A DNA stretch of 64,000 nucleotides, from the NCBI GenBank assembly GCA_029204225.1, contig CM055103.1, positions 44,583,095 to 44,647,094 of the forward strand. Direction: 5' to 3'. Below the pieces are notes generated by a model. The model saw only the letters and a program-made list of their open reading frames with translations, did no database searches and was not told the DNA's origin. This document shows, piece by piece, positions 23,301 to 34,529 of the stretch (positions are counted from its first letter, which is position 1; every line of letters starts with the position of its first letter). The position numbers were made by a program, and so were the translations under genes. This DNA comes from Diphasiastrum complanatum (Eukaryota; Streptophyta; Lycopodiopsida; Lycopodiales; Lycopodiaceae).

Positions 23301-24285
23301 AAGACAATAAGGATGTAAAGTATTCCTTATGTCTTGTCATGTGAGATGAGGCTCCACTATCAATCCACCAAGGATCATTATCATCTATGTTGGCTAACAA
23401 ACTTGAAGTCATAACAAGTGATTCACATGTGTTATGTTCTTCCTCATCTATTGTAAGATTTCCTTGCCTCTCTCCTTGCTCTCTTTTCTTCTTATAACAT
23501 TCATTTGCAAAATGACCTTTTATCCCACAATAAAAGCACTTGAACTTTGACTTATTGTTCTTAGTAGAAGAGGAAGAGGAAGAGTGATCATCATGATCAA
23601 AGTTACCAACTTTGGACCATTTCCCTTTGCCTTTACCTTTGCCCTTGAATTTGCCTTTTGTGAAGAAAGCCTCTTCACCTCCACCTTGCAAGGATGCACC
23701 ATCAAGCTTTGATTGCAACCTATGTTCTTCAGCCAATAAGATTTCTTGCAAGTCAACCACACTTGGCAAGACTCTTTGAATGGCAAAACTTTGCACAAGG
23801 TTAGCATGTTCATTTAGCAAACCATTCAACATAACTTGGACTATTTCACCATCTTTTATGTTCTCATCAATGCATGCTAAATCATCACTTAGGGACTTAA
23901 CTCTCAAGATAAATGCATGAGCACTTTCACCCTCTCTTTGCCTACTAGAAAATATTTGTCTCCTTAGGGTCAATACCCTAGATGTGGACTTTGATTCAAA
24001 GAGCTTCTTTAAGGCATTCCATGCCTCACTTGCACTTTGACACTTTCCAACTTCCTTGAGAAGTTCATTTGTAACATTCATTTTAATGATATGAAGAGCC
24101 CTTTTGGCCTTCTTATCAAACCTTTGTTGCTCTTGAAGTGTGAGAGGTCTCTCTTCAATTTCTGCAACTATGTCCATGAGTTCATTCAACTCAAGTAAGG
24201 ACTCCATCCTCACTTTCCAAGTAGAATAGTTTGATGAACTCAACCTTTCACTAGACTCTAGCATGATCCCACCATTGGAAGCCAT
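20332..24285 (-). CDS. Copia-1 gag-pol polyprotein
   Basis: The 1317-codon frame starts at a true ATG (24283-24285) and encodes capsid, protease, integrase, reverse transcriptase and RNase H in Copia order. Approximate residues: gag (SSNYSTWKVRMESLL) 18-32; zinc knuckle CFYCGIKGHFANEC ~248; protease WWIDSGASSH ~305; integrase HHCC (HKRLGHPN, CEHC) ~440-480; catalytic Asp in LVHSDI ~501 and in RSDNGGEY ~562, and Glu in NGVAERKNR ~602; RT YVDDIIL ~988; RNase H SLSSTEAEY ~1187 and CDN ~1230. I see no stop, frameshift or missing key residue. The TGA stop (20332-20334) lies inside the 3' LTR, so the C-terminal codons also form the polypurine tract. Length and content are normal for plant Copia elements. 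Confidence 0.97.
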   Translation of the reverse strand: MASNGGIMLESSERLSSSNYSTWKVRMESLLELNELMDIVAEIEERPLTLQEQQRFDKKAKRALHIIKMNVTNELLKEVGKCQSASEAWNALKKLFESKSTSRVLTLRRQIFSSRQREGESAHAFILRVKSLSDDLACIDENIKDGEIVQVMLNGLLNEHANLVQSFAIQRVLPSVVDLQEILLAEEHRLQSKLDGASLQGGGEEAFFTKGKFKGKGKGKGKWSKVGNFDHDDHSSSSSSTKNNKSKFKCFYCGIKGHFANECYKKKREQGERQGNLTIDEEEHNTCESLVMTSSLLANIDDNDPWWIDSGASSHMTRHKEYFTSLLSYEGEGNIIYTANDGQCDIKGIGTIPISLSTNRKANLENVLYIPSITKNLLSVSQMIDKGLDVEFIGDACLISKCGSLIAQGRRHGKLFKLDACVISNHEGCMAREQFTNQEIWHKRLGHPNFKSLEVMAKKELVLGLPKSLVANNSVCEHCALSKSHRLAYSRSTSRSKEAFQLVHSDIHSSSTTSNGGAKMYATFIDDFSRYTWIYLLKSKDEVFAAFVKFKNEMENQFNTKIKCLRSDNGGEYTSNRFKDFCIAHGIKREMSSPRTPQQNGVAERKNRTLCECAKAMRLHANLAKSFWGEALACANYLCNRWTSASLDGKTPHEVLYGRRPSVKHCRIFGCTCFVNITLDDRTKEDPSSKKGVFVGYSEVSKAYKVYIPSTKKVVISRDVIFHEENVSNVVDVDVDVPTNHHDVQDVLDEDGDATPKQTSRKTQRQRAKPSRLTYDEKGKQVVDNSNFAFLTSFDEPTCVGEAIQKKEWIQAMDHEHQALIKSNTWRLVKLPKDKKAIGCKWIFKIKTNQDGSINKYKARLVAKGYAQEYGIDYDETFAPVAKMVTIRILISLATLYDWDMWQMDVTNSFLNGDLEEDIYMEQPEGYVSHDEPNHVCYLQKSLYGLKQAPRSWYAKLNSFLLSQNFVMSEYDHSLYFRLNENDITLLLIYVDDIILSGGNNLDIDEIKMALKREFEIQDLGKLHYILGIEIIRTSKSTFICQEKYVNSILKRFHMEDCKVVSTPMESNVKLTTRSNERSFKDITLYRKLIGSLIWLTITRPDLSFVVGKLSQFMQDPSEAHWKLGKRVLRYISGSRDFGILYGGTTPNLCGFSDSDFAGDQMDRKSTSAFAIYLGDGVVSWLSKKQPTISLSSTEAEYKALTTCTKEILWIKRMLLDLHLLEPEKTPIILCDNLSAQSLASNPVFHARSKHIEIAHHFVRDQVIAKEVELQHVSSKECVADIFTKPLGKDLYLMHRSNLGMCSKTMLKLASNVEEGV
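20337..20346 (-). other. Copia-1 polypurine tract
   Basis: In element sense GAAGAGGGAG directly before the 3' LTR. It primes plus-strand DNA synthesis and overlaps the last codons of gag-pol. Confidence 0.85.
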
Positions 24286-25445
24286 GATTCTAATGTTTCT
24301 TCAACTTTTAGGTTCTGTCCTAAAGCACTTAGCACTCACTTTTCTCTCAACAAATGATAGATAAAGAGATCTATGAAGATTTAGGACCCTAAAACACTTC
24401 TATCTTGAACCTAGATGGTTTCCAAGCATAGAAAGGAAGATTGAAACACATGCAACACTTTGCACACACTAAGAATGGATTACAAAATCAAACCAACCTG
24501 AACACACTCTTGCTTAAGCTCTCAAACTTTCCAGCAAGTGACCAAATCAAGTTATGGTGTGAAGAGTTACTTGCATTCTTAGAAAATACCCAAAACTAGG
24601 ATGCCAAGATTACCTAGTAATGAACAAACTTGATCAACATATGATCAACACACTAAGATATTGATTCAACCTGTAAAACCACATGTAAACCACACTTCTA
24701 AAAGTTTATAAACTCCAGCAAGTGATAAATACAAGATTTAGAGGTGAATGAATGAGCACACTTAGTGAATCACAAGACTAGCTTCACTATCTTGTCAAAT
24801 CTTGGTGTTTAGATGTAGATCTAAGATCACTTCACATGAGAATGTTCCTCAACCTGTTAAGAACCTGAAAACACACTTGCATAATGGTTAACACCTTCCA
24901 GCAAATGCTCCAATCAAATTACATAAGGAGAGTTACTTACATGCTCAACAAAGTACACCAAAATTTATGCCAAAATTGATGACAATCTTTACAATATGCT
25001 CTTCACAATGGAGCTTACAATATGTTCACCCAAAAAAGGGGATCTTTCATCCAAATGGGAGCTTTGCTCAGCCTTTAGGAGAATTACAACTCACTCAAAA
25101 GAGCATTTGTCATCCACTTAAGGAGAAGTTTCATCCACTTAAGGAGAGTGTTCATCCAAGAATGGAGATTGTCAACAATAGGATTGAAAAGAACATTGTT
25201 AGTATTGAATATGCACAAGCCTCACAATCACAAATGATTAGGTGTTATGATCTGATCCAAAATAGTTTCTTTTCAGCCTCTGATCTTCAATAGACCTGAA
25301 ATATGCTTTTGATCCACAAGTTCAACTCACAAAACAAAGGTTAGTAAGATTTGATCAACAAAGCAATGCAAAATCATGCTAGAACTTGATCAAACATCCA
25401 AATATCACCAAAAATGGAATACTTATTGTAAATAGAAGCCAACCA
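24286..25445 (-). other. Copia-1 untranslated leader with internal repeats
   Basis: About 1.16 kb lie between the primer site and the gag ATG, long for a Copia leader. Three imperfect units of roughly 180 bp occur near 24.48, 24.66 and 24.85 kb. Each has CAACCTG, then CACACTT or CACACTC, then TTCCAGCAA or CTCCAGCAA. Shorter repeats CATCCACTTAAGGAGA occur twice near 25.12-25.15 kb. The open frame at 24967-25293 runs against the element and has no domain. Confidence 0.6.
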
Positions 25446-25457
25446 GCTCTGATACCA
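25446..25457 (-). other. Copia-1 primer binding site
   Basis: In element sense TGGTATCAGAGC, directly after the 5' LTR. It is complementary to the 3' end of initiator tRNA-Met, the standard primer of plant Copia elements. Confidence 0.95.
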
Positions 25458-26112
25458 TGTGAAAAATACAGATCCTAAGTGGATCTAAACTCCAAGATCA
25501 TTGGCTTGAATGCTTGCACTCCAAACTACATAAGCTAGGAATTGGCAACACATTCTATGCTACCTAGAATGCAAAGAACTTGATCAAAAAGCATTTATCA
25601 CAAATGGAAACTTCCATAAACATCAAGTGCGGCCCAAAATAGCATTATACAGTCCATAATACATCAGCCTATCACTTTTGGAAAGCACCTAAGATCATAC
25701 ACAATAGCTTGAAGACAATACACACAACAATGCTCTCAATGGAGGAAGAAACAATGACAATGATCTATTGATCTCAATGAAGCATACAAAAGGTTTCTCC
25801 AACCTGTTCTCCACGACTTCCCTACTATTTATGGATGAGGAAGATGACTCTCTCTCCTCTCTCTAGAAGGTACTTGACCCTAGATATTCCCTATATAGGA
25901 AAAATAGCTAAAAATGGCTTATATGACCAAAATACATCAAAATGGTCTCATTTTGAAGGGTATGAAGTTTGACACTTCATCATACTGAAAAAATACAGTA
26001 AATAAAAACATTGTGGCCTGGTTCACACGTGCAAAACTCCAGAACCAAAACTATTTACAATTTTAGCCAATTTAGGCCTCAAACTAGCTAGGAAATGTTG
26101 ACAATTTTCACA
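25458..26112 (-). repeat. Copia-1 5' LTR
   Basis: 655 bp, the same length as the 3' LTR. Differences seen by eye are one at GCTAAAAATGG and two at CACACGTGCAAAAC. It must carry the promoter. A TATATAGGAAAA-like stretch is present near 25.89 kb on the plus strand, but I cannot place the start site. Confidence 0.95.
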
Positions 26113-26200
26113 GGGCCCACTTGGTAAGCTTAGCCAATAGTGGATAAAGATCGCTTACGTAAAACCTGAGGCTTTATTCGATGATGAGCCTAACCTGAAC

Positions 26201-27350
26201 TCTTCAAGAAGTGTTGGGGAAGGCTGGTGGTGACCAGTACTTGCATAACCGGCTACCGTTGATGGGCGTAGCAAAAGGTGTCCCACCCATTGTTTCTAAA
26301 GTCACTGCCCCTTGTGATAGGATGTCGATGATGCGATAAGGGCCTTCACCAGTGAACTTCAGCTTTCCTTTGATTGTCTTTGTCTTGTACATGAGGACCA
26401 AATCTCCTTTTTAAAGATCTTTCTTGTGAAGACGACGATAATGCCAAGCCTTGTGACGTGCTTTCTCTGCAGCAAGAGCATGGACCGCTAACAAGCATGT
26501 TTTGCACAACTTGTGTAGCACTTTGTGACGAAGATGGAGCGATCTTGTATCATCCAATCGTTGCACTGTGGCAATGCGAAGAGATGGAACGAGAAATTCC
26601 ATCGGCATGACTGCATCTTGGCCATACAGTAGTTGGAGTGGCGTTTGTTTGGTGCTACCTTTGTATGCAGTTCTGAAAGCCCACGAACAGCATGTAGTTT
26701 GTACTCCCAATCTGATCTGCTTGCTTCCACTGTCTTTGTCAAAATGCCACACAGAATCTTATTAGAAGTTTCGGCTTGGCCATTGTCTCGCGGATAGTAA
26801 GGCGTGTTGAAACGGTGGCTCACAAAGAACTCTTCTAATAGGACCTTGATGGTCTCATTGACAAAGTGAGTTTTTCGATCGCTAACTATCTCCAATGGGC
26901 ATCCGAAGCGCACAATGATATTTTCATAATGGAATTTTGCGGTGGACCTAGCATCTGCTACGCACACCACTTTTCATGGGGTAAAATACAAAGACGAATG
27001 ATATTATCCGCCCCTCTCCGATATAGTTGGCTAGCAATCAGTTGATATGGACGAGCTTTAAGTACAAGTTTCCGTTGTTGTGCCTTGGATAGTGACTGAT
27101 CAAGTTGGTCATTCATCAAATACTCAACTATGTCTTCGGCTGAATATGGTACGACATCCACGTAAAATAAAACAACATCTGGTAACTCATCATTAGGCTG
27201 GGGATCCTTCTCCGTTGATTTGATTCGTGATACATGATCCGCCTTATAATGTTGCTTGCCTTTGCATACCACTATTCAGAAATCAAACTCCAGCAACAAG
27301 AGTAACCATCTAGTGATTCTCCCTGTGTTGCAGGTTGTTAGTCGATATTT
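26201..27350 (-). pseudogene. Gypsy pol 3' part: RNase H end and integrase, deleted
   Basis: Read leftwards from 27350 it shows the end of RNase H (GRITRWLLLLLEFDF, KGKQHYKADHVSRIK), the linker LKARPYQLIASQLYRRG, then integrase (IVSDRKTHFVNETIKVLL, NGQAETSNKIL) and the C-terminal KGKLKFTGEGPYRII..GAVTLE fold ending near 26204. Compared with the copies at 31.6 and 51.6 kb, about 330 bp are missing between LCILPHEKW and the TAKFHYENII stretch. That removes the zinc-binding HHCC motif and the first catalytic Asp. The integrase is therefore dead. The C-terminal type fits Athila/Tat-like Gypsy elements. Confidence 0.85.
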
Positions 27351-28175
27351 CCACATGGAAAATCGGGTTAATATTGGAGCTTAGATTCGCAAACTAAAAA
27401 AAATCGGCATGTAAAACTCGGTTATTAGAAAAAATTGGCACAAATATGACTAGAATTGGGTCCCAGCCCGCCCCTAAAGTGGCTAGACACGATAAAGAAT
27501 AGACTTTCGTAACGGTCTTAAGAATCGTCAAAAAATATTTTGTATGGTCAATTTCTGTAAGACCGAGCAAAAAGTGCCAGTCCACCTAGAATTGGGTCCC
27601 AGCCCGTTCTAAATGAGGCTAGAGCAAACTTTGTGGCCTTAGAAATGGTCGATAAATATTTGACGACTTTTCAAAAAAAATGGCCAATTGTAAAAAAAAA
27701 TAGCCGGTATGACCGTGCTAAAATCTCACCATGTACTGAGTCCATATTTTACTGATATATAATCACTCATTGTATTTTTCAGGGAAACCGTGTTGTCGTG
27801 GGAGCCTTAGTCATGAATGCCAAAAAAGTCAACCACATAAGAAAAAACCGAGAAAGAAAAGTTTTGGGTAAAAACGGGACCGAGAAATATGGAATCAATG
27901 TCAAGGAATCATAGAAACCCTAAAGGCAAAGTTTGGGCAGTTTACGGGCAATTAACGAAATGTGCGGGCTAAGTGGGTACCCAACACACCAAAAACCCAG
28001 AAAAATGAGCAGTAGGCACATGCCCCTTGAAAAAATAAAAAGAGGCCAAAAACAAATGCACCCCAAAGAAAAATGAAGGTCGCCTATTAAAAATAGGGGT
28101 TTAAAAAGGGTCTCACCTAAAATTTAGATAATAAATGCCAAAACACCCTGGAGGCTATAAAAAATTGGGAGGTAC
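27351..28175. other. Unidentified AT-rich segment with a tandem duplication
   Basis: No coding motif is visible. It holds two ~136-bp units (listed separately). It may be LTR or leader of an element I cannot name. Confidence 0.4.
27451..27722. repeat. ~136-bp tandem duplication
   Basis: TAGAATTGGGTCCCAGCCCG occurs at 27451 and 27587. Downstream parts also match (GGTCTTAAGAAT..TC..AAATATTT against GGCCTTAGAAAT..TC..AAATATTT), so these are two diverged units. Confidence 0.65.
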
Positions 28176-29187
28176 GTCATTGTAGTATATTTTTTTGTCC
28201 TGTCTGTCAGAGGACTAATCAGGGACGAACTCTCTTGAACGCACTTACATTCATACATAGATGCAAGCCAAGAACGCTCATTCACATATCAGAGTGCAAC
28301 CCAAATGAACGTTCAATGGATTCTACAGCTATTTACTCCTAAAAACGAATTGAATCAAAGCCTAAACTTTACTAAGCTGAGCTACACTTGCATGAATTGA
28401 CAAACCAAGAAACAAGAAACTAATCTACAGCATGTTAGAAGTCCAAGAATCAAGAAACCAATAAGTCTATTGATTCTTGGACATCCCAAGAACATCAAGA
28501 ACTGGATTGTAAAGAGATATGCAAGAACTACACCACAAATCCAGCCTATGTTTACCTGAATGTTGGTTCCTACATTAATCCACAAACAAGAAAAGAAACT
28601 AATCCACTCTACGAAAGCAGCAAATCTAATCCACTCTACAGTCCACAACCACACACAAAAGTGAGGGAAGGGCGAGATCATAAATGCATCACACAAGAGA
28701 CAAGAATGATCAAGGAGCTCAATGGATGCACCAAACTCGTGAACGCTCTTCTCATTTCAGCATGGAGTTGATACAATTCACAAAAAGCTCCTCTTCACAA
28801 AGATGGAGTCTCTTAAATAAGCAAGAGAGCTCCTTAGGTGGCATCATAGTGGAATTTCCACATTTCACAAATTACAAGTGGAATAATGCTCTCCACTAGA
28901 GGTCACCATCAAAAGGTGGCTCACTCTACTTTCTTTAAGAGGGGTCTACTTGCAGTTATTACATTTGCTTAGAAATACTAGTTCCTACATGGTCATTCCA
29001 TCTTCCGGGATTCACCATGAGGCTTACACAGTTCTTGCATGTCTTTCCTAGCTAGTATTTCTCAGCTCTACTCGGCTCTTAGTCTTCATTAGTCTCATCT
29101 TCTCAGAGACCTTCTCGGTCTAAGGTGAGAGGTGCTCTTGAGTTGCTCTGTCCGAGTATCTTGGGGATTCGTCAGAATCAGCCAACA
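28176..29187 (-). repeat. LTR-A copy, minus orientation, one end truncated
   Basis: It ends at 29187 with GCCAACA, the complement of the LTR-A start TGTTGGCTGATTC. Matches to the copy at 62.18-62.81 kb begin at GTCATTGTAGTATATT (28176) and continue through CACTTACATTCATACATAGATGC and the CCGAGTATCTTGGGGATTC block. It directly abuts LTR-B sequence at 29188. Confidence 0.75.
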
Positions 29188-29360
29188 TAGTGCTAAGTGG
29201 ATTAGAGTTAGTGAAAGGAGTGTTAAAGTGGAGTAGAGTTAGGGAAAAGTGTAGAATGCATCTAAATCTAGCAACTTGATATAGTTAGGTACCTATCTAG
29301 TGTTTGAACCCTCTTTGACTGCTGGAAGGGATGCTCACCGACTGAACTATATACCCTACA
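29188..29360 (+). repeat. LTR-B, 3' end of a 5' LTR
   Basis: It contains GTTAGGTACCTATCTAGTG, which recurs in the LTR-B at 56.2 kb, and ends TACCCTACA. This end is nearly the complement of the LTR-B start TGTTGGGGGTA, as expected of LTR termini. Confidence 0.75.
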
Positions 29361-29361
29361 G

Positions 29362-29379
29362 TGGCGCCGTTGCCAGGGA
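29362..29379 (+). other. Gypsy primer binding site
   Basis: TGGCGCCGTTGCCAGGGA one base after the LTR end. This type of primer site is characteristic of Athila/Tat-like plant Gypsy elements. Confidence 0.85.
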
Positions 29380-29522
29380 TAGATTTCACTAACTGGTTTA
29401 GTTTCAGTTCTAGTTGTCTTTGCTTTTTAGAGTGTTTTTAGGTGGTTTTTTGGGTAGCTTGTTTTTGTGATTTCTTGTGCTTGGACTGTTCTCAACTAGC
29501 GTAACCACCACAGAGATCGGCA

Positions 29523-32500
29523 ATGGCTAAACTCTCCAAGATAGATCCACCCAAGGCACCTGCCAACAAGAAGAATTAGTTGAGACAACATTATAACCAT
29601 GTGATCTGATGGAGTGATCTACTGGAAGAGGCCATAGATATGGTGGATATTGATATTCACAATCACAAAGCAAATATCACACCAGTTCCTAAGAAAGATA
29701 ACAAGGATGAACCCAACTACATGGGCAGAAAAGAAAAAAAAGAAAGTGTTGGACTCCTTTAAGTCGGTCCGAATGGACCCAGATGTAGCTTCATTTTCTT
29801 CCTCACAGATGACTAATAAACCCAAGGTTACAAGTCGGACTAAGATCAATATGCTGAAGGAGGAATCTCATCGAACACCAGTTCACAAGATGCTAGAAAT
29901 CTTCAAGAACTATACTTTAGACGATGTAGTAATCATGATGCCGCAAGCACAAAGAAAACTCGATCAAGATCAGGAACCAGCGGAACAAGTCTTTGAAGGA
30001 CCTTTGTGGACACAACCTATGAATTTAGTTGAGCCAGGTGAAGAAGAGAAGATCGTACATGTGGAAGAACAATTGATACCCATTTCAAAAGACTACGCAC
30101 ATTATTGGTGGGATACAAAGATTGCTTCGTCTGGAATTACAACGATCTAAAGGGTATACCACCAGCCGTAGTTCAGCGCATACCATACCCTTGGTGGATG
30201 GAGTAGTCCCCAAGGTGAGCTGTTACTATTGCTGCAATCCTAACTATACAAAATTGATCAAGCAGGAGTTGCAGAAATTGTTTGATGTCGATTTCCTCTA
30301 TGAAATCGAGCACAGTAAATGGGTTTTATCGATAGTCATAGTACCCAAGAAGAACGACAAAATACGAATTTGTGTGAACCTGAAAGCGTTAAATGTAGTC
30401 ACCAAGAAGGGTCATTTTCTCTTACCATTTATGGAAAGCGTTCTGGACAGAGTAGCAGGAGCGAAAGCCTACAGTTACCTGGACAATTTCAACGTAGCGT
30501 CGACGATCGCACAAGACAACATTTGCCACGGAATGGAGAACCTATGCCTACAAGGTGATGCCATTTGGACTTTGTAATGTCCCAAGTACCTTTCAACGAG
30601 TTATGTAGGTGGCATTCAAAGAATATTTGCAAAAAAATTTGGAGATTTTCTTGGATGATCTGTGCGTGCACGGACCTAACTCTGAGCACTTATCCAATTT
30701 GGAAAAGGTGCTGAAGAAATGCCATGAATATCAGATATCTTTGAACCCAGAAAAGTGTCAGTTTTGGGTGTCACATGGCCTCATTCTTGGCCATATAATA
30801 TTCAGACACGGGATCGCCACAGATTTGTCAAAGATAAGGATCATTGTTGATCTGCCACCACCAGGAATGATCTGTAGAGTCTATATTTTTATGGGTCACG
30901 CTAACTACTACCGTATTTTCATTCTAGATTTTGTGGAGTTAGCACGACCAATCTACAAGCTTACAATGGAACCGCATTGGACAAAGGAAGCTCTACGGGC
31001 TTTCCAGAAACTTAAAGATGCATTGGTCTTGGCGCCAATATTACGCCCACCCAATTGGTCCATAGAATTTCATGGGTATACGGATGCATCGAAGTATGCA
31101 GTAAGAGCAGTTTTAACCCAGTCAGATGAACACAACAAGGATTTTTCAATATGATTTGCTAGCTGACAGCTCAGTGATTCATAGATAAACTACTTGACCA
31201 CAGAGCGGGAGGCATTGGTTATGATCTATGCAGTTAAAAATTTTTGACATTACTTGATGGCCACACATTTTTATATACGGACCATCAACCCCTGCTTCAT
31301 CTTGTTAATAAAACTTGCAACACAGGGAGAATCACTCGTTGGTTACTTTTGTTGTTGGAGTTTGATTTTTGGATAGTGGTTCGCAAGGGGAAGCAACACT
31401 ATATGGCAGATCATGTGTCGCTTATCAAGGGGAAGAAAATTGCAGCCCTACCCAATGATGAGCTACCAGACACTGTCTTGTTTTACATTGACACTATACC
31501 TGAATGGGCCGCTGACATTGTTGAGTATCTTATGTGGGGCCAACTGGATAAATCTCTACCCAAGGCGGAATAGCGAAAATAGATTCTAAAAGCTAGTCGA
31601 CCCTTATCAACTGATTGCCGACCAATTGTATTGAAGAGGAGCAAATAGTATTCTTTGAAGGTGTGTTCTTCCACACGAGACCGCCCAGATTATTTTAATT
31701 TCACATGAAGTCATTTTGCATCCGACATTATAGTTCGCAAGATCTTGCAATCTGGGTGCTGGTGGCCAACGGTTCATAAAGATATAGATGAATACTTGAA
31801 GAAGTGCCATGTGTGCTTGAGAGCTAGGAGACCAACACAATTGAACTATGATCTTTTACACCCAGTTCTAGCTTAAGCGCCATTTGAAAAGTGGGGATTG
31901 GACTATATTGGTCCTACCCATCCTACTACAAGAAGTTCACAAGCCCGATATATTATCGTGGCAACTAATTACCTCACCAAGTGGGTCGAAGCCAAGGCAG
32001 TGCGAACAGTTGACGCTCATGCTTCAGCCAAGTTCTGGGATGAAAATATCATTGTGCGCTTTGGATGCCCAGTGGAGATAGTCAGCGATCACGAAAGCCA
32101 TTTCATCCATGAGACCATCAAGGTCCTGTTGGAGGAATTCTTCGTGATCCATAGGTTTAGCACATCTTATTATCCTCGCGATAATGGTCAGGCTGAATCA
32201 CCCAATAAGATCCTGCGTGGCGTGATCACGAAAATCGTTGAAGCTAGCATATCTGATTGGGAGCACAAGTTACATGCTGCTCTGTGGGCATTCAAAACAG
32301 CTTACAAGGGAAGGGAGGGAAGCACTGATCACACGCCATTTCAGCTGGTTTATGGTCAGGATGTAGTAATGCCAATGGAGTTTTTGGTACCTTCATTAAG
32401 AATTGCCACAACGCAACGTCTTGATGAATCCAAATCTCTACAATTGTTACATCAACTTTTCGAAATGCACTTGCTAGTTGTGCATGCATTGGTGGCTGAG

Positions 32501-32645
32501 AAAGAGCAACGCAAGGAAGGATCTTCGATCAAAGAGGCAAGGATATCCTCAGCCATGGAGCCGTGAAACTTGAAAAGATAGATGGGACGCCATTCAACAC
32601 TCCCATAAATGGTAGCCGACTTCACAAGTACTGGCCACCTCGGTG
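29523..32645 (+). pseudogene. Gypsy B1 pol (linker, RT, RNase H, integrase), many breaks
   Basis: It opens with an ATG and a short piece (KIDPPKAPANKKN) also found before RT in B2. Then come NYTLDDVVIMMPQAQRKLDQ, the RT with IVIVPKKNDKIRICVNLKAL (~30.35 kb) and the catalytic box IFLDDLCVHG (~30.65 kb), RNase H with HGYTDASKYA (~31.07 kb) and TDHQPLLHLVNKT (~31.28 kb), and integrase with EYLKKCHVCLRARR (~31.80 kb), LDYIGPTHPT (~31.90 kb), IVSDHESHFI (~32.08 kb) and NGQAESPNKIL (Asp, Asp and Glu of the active site all present). The end shows the NGSRLHKYWPP stretch. At least five frameshifts or stops separate the domains, and the RT palm is partly lost around 30.48-30.60 kb. Confidence 0.9.
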
Positions 32646-32659
32646 AACAGATCCAGGAT

Positions 32660-32880
32660 GTGGATGATACAATACGCATACAATAATCAGATCAAGCCTC
32701 ATCCGAAGTCATTCCACCCAGATCCAATAAAACCAAACCAGATCTGGATGAGATCTAGTCAGATCAAGTAGGATCCGTCAAGATTCATCAAGATCAGGCA
32801 AGATTAGGACAAATCAAGGAAGATCCAATAAAATCCAAATGAGCTCTAGATCCATATAGGATCAAGGGGCAGCAGATCAT
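32660..32880 (+). repeat. AGATC-rich segment after integrase
   Basis: Many near-repeats of AGATCAAG, AGATCCAATAAAA and AAGATCAGG follow the integrase stop. A similar segment follows the integrase in B2 (about 52.79-52.93 kb), so it belongs to the family. Confidence 0.6.
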
Positions 32881-33167
32881 CAGATTACATCAATAAGCCT
32901 CCATTCTTGCAAATCAGAGATGACAATCTCGAGAAAAAACAACAAAATAGGGGTAAAAATCACTTAAATAAATGGATCAGCTACCAAATGTCCATTAGAA
33001 TTTCCAAAGAACTTTCCAGAGTCAGATCTGATCTGGATGTCGGTATTTACCAGTTTTCAAGAATTACAAATCAAGGAATCCTAAAATATCACCAAAAACA
33101 CCAAAGAAGAGCCTCTACTAAACCGGCATAGTGTCGAGGGATCGGCACCACTTCAGGCCGTGGGTCC

Positions 33168-34206
<1,039 letters not shown>

Positions 34207-34223
34207 TTTGACGCCGTTGCCAC
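34207..34223 (+). other. Primer binding site after LTR-A
   Basis: TTTGACGCCGTTGCCAC directly after the LTR end, a variant of the Athila/Tat-type TGGCGCCGTTGCC primer site. Confidence 0.65.
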
Positions 34224-34529
34224 TTGAACTCCAATGCATTCTAGATCCATAAGAGCTGCAACATTGTCCCCATTCAGATCCCTGCAAACAAACTCCCAAT
34301 CTTTCCACACATCTGAGTTTCTATAAATTGGACAAAGCCACATCACTGGCTACATCATTGCCCAAATCCACTGGCTGATACACTCGCAAATCCGTTGGCT
34401 ACCTCATTGTTAGCAAACACACTAACAGAGCTGCACTTCTTTCAACGCCAAGTCCAGACGCTTTTGCAACAATTTTAACACAGAGCTCTCACGATCCTGC
34501 AGACGTCCTACCAACGGCCATTCTTCTCC

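Larger units (their letters stand above)
19682..26112 (-). mobile_element. Copia-1: complete Ty1/Copia retrotransposon
   Basis: This 6431-bp element is bounded by two 655-bp LTRs (19682-20336 and 25458-26112). A 5-bp target duplication GGGCC flanks it (19677-19681 and 26113-26117). It lies on the minus strand, so the right-hand LTR is the 5' one. The LTRs differ at about three positions by eye, which implies a recent insertion. The primer site is perfect and gag-pol is open from end to end. The target was the 3' boundary of a minus-strand Gypsy element, whose integrase resumes at 26.2 kb. Everything needed for autonomous movement appears present. Transcription is unknown. Confidence 0.97.
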
